From contig JAFADM010000528.1 of the NCBI GenBank assembly GCA_023424865.1, forward strand, positions 1 through 22,157: a stretch of 22,157 bases of DNA. The letters run 5' to 3'. Positions 14,450 through 20,741 of this stretch are shown one piece after another. The notes beneath the pieces were generated by a model. It saw nothing but the letters and a program-made list of their open reading frames with translations, had not been told where the DNA came from and ran no database searches. How positions within the stretch are numbered: the stretch's first letter is position 1; each line of letters opens with the position of its first letter. Position numbers and translations under genes: made by a program. The DNA is from Bacillota bacterium (GTDB lineage Bacteria; Bacillota_A; Clostridia; DSM-8532).

Positions 14450-14482
14450 TTTCACAGAATTCACACAGGGGTGGTGTATAAT
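14450..14482 (+). promoter_or_regulatory. Two-component operon promoter with two tandem 11-bp repeats
   Basis: TTTCACAGAAT and TCACACAGGGG (14450-14471) repeat the TNNCACANNNN pattern found on the other strand at 14386-14418, now pointing toward the response regulator gene. A perfect TATAAT follows at 14477-14482 and no -35 matches consensus. This suggests positive autoregulation by the regulator encoded downstream. Expected transcription start is near 14489, with a leader of about 100 nt that can pair GGCCC (near 14514) with GGGCC (near 14551). Confidence 0.55.
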
Positions 14483-14588
14483 GAAGGAGTGAGTCCGGTG
14501 AAAAATGTTATGCGGCCCGGCAGAAGCGGCTGCTTTAAAGCACAGGAGATTGGGCCAAATACAAGACAGGCATGTACGGGAGAGGGTT

Positions 14589-15281
14589 ATGAGCGAGTCG
14601 GTTCTTATTGTGGAAGACGACAGAAGAATGAATGAAATTCTTTGCGATTATTTCGAAATGGCAGGCTTTAATGTATTAAGCGCCTGTGACGGGTTAATGG
14701 GCCTGGAGCTTTTCGGAAAAGAAAGGGTGGATTTGGTGCTCCTGGATATTATGATGCCGGGGCTTGACGGCTGGTCCTTATGCCGCCGTATCCGGCGTAC
14801 CTCCGATTGCCTTATAATTATTATCAGCGCCAGAAGCGAGGAAGAGGACAAGCTTCTAGGCTATGAGCTCGGAGCGGACGAATATGTGGCCAAGCCTTTC
14901 AGCCCAAGGGTCCTTGTGGCAGGGGCATCTGCACTCCTGAGAAGAAACCGGAGCAGGGAAAAAAGGCCTGTGGAGGCCTCGCCCTCCCTTGTGAGGGTAG
15001 GAGAAATTCTCGTGGATAGGGACAGCTATAAGGCCACCGCAGGGAACAGGAAGCTTGGTCTCACGGCAAAGGAATTTGAGCTTTTATTAAAGCTTATGGA
15101 GAATCCAGGAAAGGTCTTCAGGAGAGATGCTCTGATACAGGCTATCTGGGGCTACGATTATTTTGGTGACGGACGCGTGGTGGATACCAACATCAAGACC
15201 CTCAGAAAAAAACTGGGGGAGCATGCTGCAGCTATTCAAACCGTTATTGGAATAGGCTATAAATTCGAGGTGAAACAATGA
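14589..15281 (+). CDS. OmpR/PhoB-family response regulator
   Basis: A 230-residue regulator. The receiver domain (about 1-120) has the acidic pair in VEDDRRM, phospho-acceptor Asp53 (LLDIMMPGLDG), the conserved Ser/Thr region IIISARS and Lys in YVAKPFSP. The winged helix (about 135-228) has LTAKEFELLLKLMENPGKVF and ends VIGIGYKFEV, typical of the OmpR class. The start MSESVLIVEDD at 14589 is chosen over an in-frame ATG at 14505, because family length and the usual few residues before the first beta strand fit, and GGGAGAGGG lies just upstream. The stop overlaps the kinase start as ATGA. It probably binds the 11-bp repeats in the divergent gap, controlling itself and the permease-ATPase-PASTA operon. 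Confidence 0.94.
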   Translation: MSESVLIVEDDRRMNEILCDYFEMAGFNVLSACDGLMGLELFGKERVDLVLLDIMMPGLDGWSLCRRIRRTSDCLIIIISARSEEEDKLLGYELGADEYVAKPFSPRVLVAGASALLRRNRSREKRPVEASPSLVRVGEILVDRDSYKATAGNRKLGLTAKEFELLLKLMENPGKVFRRDALIQAIWGYDYFGDGRVVDTNIKTLRKKLGEHAAAIQTVIGIGYKFEVKQ

Positions 15282-17002
15282 AGCGTACACTGTCTGCCAA
15301 ACTGTTTGTCATGACTCTGGGAGCCTTTTTTATCCTTATATTGGGTATTGTGCTTTTTCTATATATTTATTTCAGTCATTTTTACGAACCAAAGAAAATT
15401 GACGGCATGCTGGGGGCCATCAATCGTTTTTCCCAGGATTACACGGAGGAAGATTGGACGGAGGAGGAGCTGTATAAACGGGTTTCCTCTTTTATGAAAA
15501 ACAATAATGCCACCATGAGTCTTTTATCCATGAGCTATGTACCGGAGCTGGTAATATTCCAAACTTATCCTGCGGAAATTTCCCTGATTGAAACAACCGG
15601 TGAAGCGGGTAAGATTTCGACTACCACCACTGGAGGCGCCATTTACTTCCAGGACAAGATTATTTCCGTTACTCCTGCAGCTTTGGATGTTCAATTGGCG
15701 ACTACCTCCACAATAAGCAGAAGCTTCGTTTTTTTTCCTCTTGGAACCGAGGCAGGCAATACGATAAATGTGTCCCCCAGCTTTAGTAAAACCTCAGGAG
15801 TGAAAGCAGCTGAAAAGAATGGGGTAATGTATACTGTCAGCACCATGGCCTCAACTCCCTACAAGCAAGTGGATTTTTATAAGGAGCTTGAGCTTGATGG
15901 CGGACAGAAAAAGGTGATTTCCGTAAATCTGTCCCTGCAGCCGGTGGATGAGCTGTTGGACGCTATAAAGGATTTGTATCCTTTTCTCGTTGCCATGGCC
16001 CTTCTTCTGTCGCTTATTATGGCTATGGCCTATTCGCAGACAGTATCCAAGCCCATTGTCGCCATAACCACTGCAGCCAATAAAATGGCCGCCATGGAGC
16101 TGGATACAAAGCTCCAGGTGGCAAGACAGGACGAGCTGGGCGTGCTTTCAGGGAGTCTTAATACCCTTTCATCCAATTTGAAGCAGGCCATGGAAGAGCT
16201 TGTGGTTGCCAATAAGCAGCTTAAGCAGGATTATGAGGGCGCCGTCCGCCAGGAAAAGGTGAGGAAGGAGTTCGTAGCCAATGTCTCTCATGAAATTAAA
16301 ACGCCTCTGGGGGTTATTCGAAGCTTTGTCGAGGCCTTGCGTGACGGGGTTAAGGAAGAAAAAAAGGACTATTACATGGAAGTGATTATAGACGAGATTG
16401 GCAAATCCGAACGGCTTATTCAGGAAATGCTGGAGGTATCCCGGCTGGACGCAGGGGCGGTCAGCTATAACAAAAAGGAAACGGACCTGGATTGGCTTGT
16501 AAGGAAAACCGTGAGCAGCTTCTCTAAGGCCATAGAGGAAAGATTCCTGTCCGTGCGTATTGAAGAACAGCTGGGTACGGTTTTTGCCGATGAAGAAAAA
16601 ATAGGACGGGTAATAGCCAATTTTCTGGATAATGCAATTAAATATTCGGACCAGGGCACAGCTATCCATATAAAGAGTGATAAACTCACTGGTATAGACT
16701 CCTCTTCAGAACAAACAGGTAACGGGAGTCAGACTAAAAAAGCCACTCGAATCCGGCTTCGAGTGGAAAATACCTGTGAACCTCTGCCGGAGGAAATTCT
16801 TGAACGGGTATGGGATCGCTTTTTTAAGGGAGATGCCTCACGCAACCGGGAAAAGGCGGGGGCCGGACTGGGACTTGCCATTGTCAGATCCATTATGGAG
16901 GGTCACGGAGAGGGTTGCGGTGTTGAAAACCTGGAAAATGGCGTAAGCTTTTATGTGGATCTTACCGTGTTCAACGAAGGGGAAGGAAAAGAAGCTAAAT
17001 AA
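15278..17002 (+). CDS. Membrane sensor histidine kinase (HAMP, HisKA, HATPase)
   Basis: A 574-residue kinase. Membrane segments near 9-33 and 235-254 bracket an external domain of about 200 residues with no family I recognise. HAMP lies about 255-305, then a dimerisation helix with the phospho-acceptor His338 (VSHEIKTPLG). The ATP-binding domain has the N box near 448 (NFLDNAIKYS) and a G box near 528 (GAGLGLAIVRSIMEGHG). Between the two, a poorly conserved Ser/Thr/Gln-rich insert (about 468-490) lengthens the domain. All residues needed for phosphotransfer appear present. It overlaps the regulator gene by four nt (ATGA), so the two are coupled. The external domain may sense wall or antibiotic stress, or the activity of the neighbouring permease and PASTA protein; that link is inference. 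Confidence 0.93.
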   Translation: MKRTLSAKLFVMTLGAFFILILGIVLFLYIYFSHFYEPKKIDGMLGAINRFSQDYTEEDWTEEELYKRVSSFMKNNNATMSLLSMSYVPELVIFQTYPAEISLIETTGEAGKISTTTTGGAIYFQDKIISVTPAALDVQLATTSTISRSFVFFPLGTEAGNTINVSPSFSKTSGVKAAEKNGVMYTVSTMASTPYKQVDFYKELELDGGQKKVISVNLSLQPVDELLDAIKDLYPFLVAMALLLSLIMAMAYSQTVSKPIVAITTAANKMAAMELDTKLQVARQDELGVLSGSLNTLSSNLKQAMEELVVANKQLKQDYEGAVRQEKVRKEFVANVSHEIKTPLGVIRSFVEALRDGVKEEKKDYYMEVIIDEIGKSERLIQEMLEVSRLDAGAVSYNKKETDLDWLVRKTVSSFSKAIEERFLSVRIEEQLGTVFADEEKIGRVIANFLDNAIKYSDQGTAIHIKSDKLTGIDSSSEQTGNGSQTKKATRIRLRVENTCEPLPEEILERVWDRFFKGDASRNREKAGAGLGLAIVRSIMEGHGEGCGVENLENGVSFYVDLTVFNEGEGKEAK

Positions 17003-18155
17003 TATATTCCGTGGCCTCCTGGCGTTTATCGTCATACATTTTACTGTCTATCAGCCTCATAAAGTCCCTGGAGCTCATGCCCTTTTCAGGCTCGTACAGG
17101 GCATAGCCGAAGCTTAGGGTAAGGTCTGAGGGACAGTCTTCCCTGCCGGACAGGCACGCCATATTATGCTTAATATGTGTTACCGTTTCTTTTAGGCTTG
17201 TCCAGCTGGCTTTGCAGGATAGAACCGCGAATTCATCGCCACCCACCCGAGCGAGAAAATCCCCCTTTTGGACGCTTCTTTTAAGGATTTCACCTACCGA
17301 TTCCAGTACTCTGTCACCAATAGGATGGCCATAAATATCGTTAACCTGCTTGAAGCGGTTCACATCAATCATAATGCCGCCAATTCGGTATTCCTTTGAG
17401 CGATGGGGTTTATCTTCAAGTGAAAGCAGGTAATCCAGATGGCTGTCAAATTTTCTCCGGTTGGCAAGCCCTGTCAGATAGTCGGTGTTTATCTGCACAT
17501 TTTGAAGGCGCAGATAAATGAATAAGAGTGAAAAGGTAGTGGCAATCCATACCAGGCTTATTCCATAAAAGAAGTTTTGAATTAAGCCTCCTGCGAGAGG
17601 CGGCAGAGCAGCCAGAAAGAGTGAATCAAATTCACTTTTTAGTATGCTTTTCTTGTTTTTCAGTATGATGTATAAATATAAAAACAGGTAGCTGTAGCAA
17701 ATGGTTGGCATAAGAAAAAAGAAGCGTCCCCGATTGTAGGTATTGTTGCTGTCAATGAAAAAGACGAAATCGCCGAACAGGCTGAAAAAGGAAAGAAGTG
17801 CGTTGATAAGAAAGGGAAGGAATACCATTGAATAAAGCGCCCGGGAGGGCTTCTTATCTTTATTGATGATACAGAAGGTATAAAGGACCCAGAGTCCAAC
17901 CGGTGCAGGTGTCAGAATATATAAAAGAACGGAAGCCAGGTGCATATTAAAATTGGCGTTGGTTGCCAAATGGCCGGAGCCGAGGGTTATTGCCAGCTCC
18001 AGAACAAGAAGCATGGCGTTGACAATTAATCCTCCGGCAAAAATTCGCTGGCTGTACTGGAGTCGTCCCTGCCTGATTAGATTGTGAAAAATCAAGGTTA
18101 AAACAGACAATCCAATAATGGTGTTCTGTACATAGTATAGTACTTGCAATTCCAC
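16995..18155 (-). CDS. Membrane diguanylate cyclase (GGDEF)
   Basis: A 386-residue protein with about six or seven hydrophobic segments in the first 215 residues, then a GGDEF domain (about 220-380) starting with TDYLTGLANRR. The catalytic motif is intact (RVGGDEF, residues 303-309), together with DVNRFKQVNDIYGH, so it should convert two GTP to cyclic di-GMP. The inhibitory I-site RxxD, five residues before GGDEF, reads QKGD; the Arg is replaced by Gln, suggesting no product inhibition. There is no EAL domain. The start is GTG with a weak GGGTGG upstream. The final 8 bp overlap the histidine kinase gene, which converges on it, and I see no terminator between them. The membrane part resembles multi-helix sensor modules but has no clear ligand signature. 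Confidence 0.92.
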   Translation of the reverse strand: MELQVLYYVQNTIIGLSVLTLIFHNLIRQGRLQYSQRIFAGGLIVNAMLLVLELAITLGSGHLATNANFNMHLASVLLYILTPAPVGLWVLYTFCIINKDKKPSRALYSMVFLPFLINALLSFFSLFGDFVFFIDSNNTYNRGRFFFLMPTICYSYLFLYLYIILKNKKSILKSEFDSLFLAALPPLAGGLIQNFFYGISLVWIATTFSLLFIYLRLQNVQINTDYLTGLANRRKFDSHLDYLLSLEDKPHRSKEYRIGGIMIDVNRFKQVNDIYGHPIGDRVLESVGEILKRSVQKGDFLARVGGDEFAVLSCKASWTSLKETVTHIKHNMACLSGREDCPSDLTLSFGYALYEPEKGMSSRDFMRLIDSKMYDDKRQEATEYII

Positions 18156-18211
18156 GTATTTCCACCCGATTCGGTTTTTAAGATTGATGCTGAAGATAAG
18201 ACTGTGCTTCT

Positions 18212-18233
18212 ATTTTAGCACATTAATTGTCAA
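18212..18233 (-). promoter_or_regulatory. Possible promoter of the diguanylate cyclase gene
   Basis: The minus strand has an extended -10, TGC-TAAAAT (18220-18212). A perfect TTGACA (18233-18228) lies only 10 nt away, too close to act as its -35. Either the extended -10 works alone or another promoter is used. Confidence 0.35.
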
Positions 18234-18238
18234 TGCAA

Positions 18239-18259
18239 AATAAACTTTAAAAGTTTATT
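18239..18259. promoter_or_regulatory. Perfect AT-rich palindrome upstream of the diguanylate cyclase
   Basis: AATAAACTT-TAA-AAGTTTATT, a 9-bp perfect inverted repeat with a 3-nt centre, about 85-105 nt upstream of the GTG start and just beyond the candidate promoter. Size and position suit a dimeric regulator. It is not followed by a T-run on the relevant strand. Confidence 0.45.
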
Positions 18260-18325
18260 AAAGTCTTCCATTTGGTAACCGGATGAAATGCACAGGAAGG
18301 TGCGAAGGCTTTGAGAAGGGCATGA

Positions 18326-18351
18326 GAAAAAGGCTTGGAAAAGCCTTTTTC
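18326..18351 (-). terminator. Terminator after the acidic repeat protein gene
   Basis: A perfect 11-bp stem GAAAAAGGCTT with its complement around a 4-nt loop. The arm ends in CTTTTTC on both strands, so it could work in either direction. It lies 51 nt beyond the minus-strand stop at 18403. Confidence 0.75.
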
Positions 18352-18402
18352 TTAAAAGATAGCCCTGAAGCATCAGGGTATGTGCCCATCTGTGAATACT
18401 TT

Positions 18403-18990
18403 CTACACATCAGCCTTAAAGCTTGTGCTGTCATAGGAAGCATCATAGAGATAGGATTGAGGAATGTAAGCCTTCATGGCGGATTCAAAATAGCTTGTAA
18501 GGGTGCTTTTTTGCTCGTCGGTGAGGCTTTCGTCCGCTGCCAGGCTCTCAAGGATGGCAGCAAGTGTATCGGTTTCTTCCTCGTCTTCGGTTCCGGGGGG
18601 CGGCGGTGGAGGAGGCCCATTCATAGGCGGTTTGGATGCATCAAGGGCTTCTTTTACGGCTGCGGCCTCATCCTCTGTCAGCGTTCCGGATGCCACAAGG
18701 CTTGAAAGGGGATCACTGCCTGTGGCTGCGCTGGCGCCGTAAGGTGTCTGGAAAGCAAGCCTGGACGCTTCAAGAGCTTCTTTTACAGCCTTCTCCTGCT
18801 CACTTGTGATGGTTCCGTCCTCAACCAGCGATGCAAGGGGGCTCTTAGGCTGAAGGAGCTCAAGCTTATCCAGAGACTCTTCTTCTTCCTCCTTTGAATC
18901 GCTTGCTGTCTGATACCTGGTTAAGGATGAAAGAGAGCTGTTGTAAAGGGAATAATAATTCTGATAATCGTAATTGGTGGAAATACTCAT
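18403..18990 (-). CDS. Acidic low-complexity protein with two or three internal repeats, function unknown
   Basis: A 195-residue protein with no family I can name. The N-terminus is Tyr/Ser/Asn-rich without a signal peptide, then an acidic run (EEEEE, 34-38). Two close repeats follow: residues 51-76 (PLASLVEDGTITSEQEKAVK..) and 94-119 (PLSSLVASGTLTEDEAAAVK..); a looser third is at about 142-170 (LAAILESLAADESLTDEQKS). A seven-proline run (126-132) separates them. The pattern Leu-Val-x-x-Gly-Thr-Ile/Leu-Thr-x-x-x resembles short helical units such as SHOCT or DUF2680-like segments. The start at 18990 is set by AAGGAGGTG at the ideal spacing; an in-frame ATG at 19011 lies within or upstream of that site. 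It stands alone, with a terminator behind it. Confidence 0.8.
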   Translation of the reverse strand: MSISTNYDYQNYYSLYNSSLSSLTRYQTASDSKEEEEESLDKLELLQPKSPLASLVEDGTITSEQEKAVKEALEASRLAFQTPYGASAATGSDPLSSLVASGTLTEDEAAAVKEALDASKPPMNGPPPPPPPGTEDEEETDTLAAILESLAADESLTDEQKSTLTSYFESAMKAYIPQSYLYDASYDSTSFKADV

Positions 18991-18998
18991 GATTTTTT

Positions 18999-19007
18999 CA
19001 CCTCCTT
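18999..19007 (-). promoter_or_regulatory. Ribosome binding site that sets the start of the repeat protein
   Basis: AAGGAGGTG on the minus strand, eight nt before the ATG at 18990. Its near-perfect match to the 16S anti-Shine-Dalgarno suggests strong translation and rules against the ATG at 19011. Confidence 0.8.
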
Positions 19008-19042
19008 CCATTCGTTATTGGCTATTGTCGGTTCCCCCAATT

Positions 19043-19070
19043 ATTCTATCGGCCCCGGGAGTAAGGTTAA
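19043..19070 (-). promoter_or_regulatory. Possible promoter of the acidic repeat protein gene
   Basis: Minus-strand TTAACC (19070-19065), 16 nt, then TAGAAT (19048-19043), about 55 nt before the start codon. Four and five of six consensus matches; moderate support only. Confidence 0.35.
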
Positions 19071-19119
19071 CTGCGGCAATGTCAGACCAAATTGAGGCAA
19101 TGCTGTGGCTGAAGCATGC

Positions 19120-19148
19120 TTTAAATTCTGAGGACTTTTTGGTATGAT
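19120..19148 (+). promoter_or_regulatory. Promoter of the miaB-mutS operon
   Basis: TTTAAA (19120-19125), a 17-nt spacer, TATGAT (19143-19148) with an extended TGG before the -10. The expected start near 19155 leaves a leader of about 84 nt in which I see no strong structure. Confidence 0.55.
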
Positions 19149-19238
19149 AGATAGGGATTTTAATTTTTGCCTGAAAAGCGTTGTTTTTACGGCTTACAAG
19201 GTAAAATAACTCCAGGTTATTGAGAAAGGAACATCAAT

Positions 19239-20741
19239 TTGGATACCATTAAAAATGCTAAATCATATAGATTAAAAGGAGATCGGGCAGCCGGGCAGGA
19301 GGCCGGAGGAAGCAAGGAGAGAATCATTACTCCCGGCAATTATCAGGATGCCTCCGAATGGCTGGAGCTGGTGCGTAATTTAAATGTGGAGCATGCCCTC
19401 ACAACCGGGGAGACGAAAAAGTTCAAGATGGATGTTTTCGGATGCCAGATGAATGAAAGGGATTCCGAAACTCTGGCAGGTCTTCTTACCCAGATGGGCT
19501 ATGAACAGGTTTGGGGTGAGGATGCCTTTGCCCACCTGGTGGTTTTTGTCACCTGCTGTGTACGGGAAAATGCGGAGGAGCGGGTTTACGGCCATATCGG
19601 CGCTCTGGCCAAGGATTGTGAGGAAAAAGGGTCCTTTATTATCGCCTGCGGCTGCATGATGCAGCAGCCCCATGTGGTGGAAAAAATAAAAAAATCCTAT
19701 CACAATGTTAAAATCGTTTTTGGCACCCACAATGTTCATACCCTGCCTGAGCTCATGTACAGGTACCTTACCCGGGGCAAGCGCCTCTTTGAGGTATGGG
19801 ACAAGGAAGGGGCCATTGTGGAGGATCTTCCCGTAAAAAGAACGGACAAGCACAAGGCCTGGGTGAATATTGTTTACGGCTGCAATAATTTTTGCACCTA
19901 CTGCATTGTTCCTCATGTCAGGGGCCGGGAAAGAAGCCGGAAGATGGAGGATATCCTTTCCGAAATCCGGGAGCTGGCTCTGGACGGGTGCAAGGAAATC
20001 ACACTTTTGGGTCAGAATGTAAACTCTTTTGGAAATGATCTGGGGGAAAAGGATTTGTTTGCCCGGCTATTGAGGGAGATAGAGGCTATTGACGGCATCG
20101 AGCGAGTCCGCTTTATGACCTCTCATCCCAAAGATCTCTCCGACAGCCTTATTGAGGCCATGAGAGACTGCGGCAAGGTTTGCGGGCATCTTCACCTGCC
20201 CTTCCAGTCCGGCAGCAACCGTATGCTCAAGGCCATGAACCGGAAATACACGAAGGAGCATTATTTAGGGCTTATTGAAAAAATTAAAACACAGCTTCCA
20301 CATATTGCTCTTACCACCGATGTCATCGTGGGCTTTCCGGGTGAAACGGAAGAGGATTTTGAGGAAACTCTGGATTTGGTGGAAAAAGTGGGCTTTGACT
20401 CCGCCTTCATGTTTATTTATTCCGCCAGAAAAGGAACGCCTGCCGCCACCCTGGAGCAAACGACAACGCCTGCACAAATAAGCGCCCGGTTTAAAAGGCT
20501 GGTGGATCTGCAAACCCGTGTGGCTGACGACTTGGCGCAAAAGTATAACGGAAGCATCACGGAGGTGCTGGTTGACGGGCCAAGTAAATCCAACCAGGAG
20601 ATGCTTTCAGGACGGACACGTACAGGACGGCTTGTGAATTTTAAAGGGTCTGAAGAGCTTATTGGTACTCTGGTGGATGTGGAAATCACCCGTGCCGGAG
20701 CTTTCTGGATGGAAGGAAAGGAAGTGCCTCGCCGTGGCTAA
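19239..20741 (+). CDS. miaB: tRNA-2-methylthio-N6-dimethylallyladenosine synthase
   Basis: A 500-residue radical-SAM methylthiotransferase. It adds a methylthio group to C2 of i6A37 in tRNAs reading UNN codons, helping reading-frame maintenance. The N-terminal UPF0004 domain has three cluster-binding Cys: Cys69 (DVFGCQMNERDSE), Cys106 (VTCCVRENAEE) and Cys139 (ACGCMMQ). The radical-SAM triad is Cys215, Cys219 and Cys222 (YGCNNFCTYCIVPHVRGRE), and a TRAM domain ends the protein. The N-terminal extension of about 60 residues is usual in Firmicute MiaB. Start TTG is chosen because GAAAGGA lies eight nt upstream. The last 8 nt overlap mutS, a common gene order in Firmicutes. Confidence 0.97.
   Translation: MDTIKNAKSYRLKGDRAAGQEAGGSKERIITPGNYQDASEWLELVRNLNVEHALTTGETKKFKMDVFGCQMNERDSETLAGLLTQMGYEQVWGEDAFAHLVVFVTCCVRENAEERVYGHIGALAKDCEEKGSFIIACGCMMQQPHVVEKIKKSYHNVKIVFGTHNVHTLPELMYRYLTRGKRLFEVWDKEGAIVEDLPVKRTDKHKAWVNIVYGCNNFCTYCIVPHVRGRERSRKMEDILSEIRELALDGCKEITLLGQNVNSFGNDLGEKDLFARLLREIEAIDGIERVRFMTSHPKDLSDSLIEAMRDCGKVCGHLHLPFQSGSNRMLKAMNRKYTKEHYLGLIEKIKTQLPHIALTTDVIVGFPGETEEDFEETLDLVEKVGFDSAFMFIYSARKGTPAATLEQTTTPAQISARFKRLVDLQTRVADDLAQKYNGSITEVLVDGPSKSNQEMLSGRTRTGRLVNFKGSEELIGTLVDVEITRAGAFWMEGKEVPRRG

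Noticed and set aside
14505..14588. N-terminal extension of the response regulator from 14505
   Set aside because: It would add 28 residues unlike any receiver domain; the start at 14589 has a purine-rich ribosome site and gives the normal family length.
14498..14638. Leader ORF from a GTG with AAGGAG upstream, overlapping the regulator start
   Set aside because: The predicted transcription start (near 14489) would remove most of its ribosome site, and its product has no recognisable pattern.
19380..19916. Open frame of 178 codons on the minus strand
   Set aside because: Antisense to the catalytic part of miaB, which is certain; no initiation signal.
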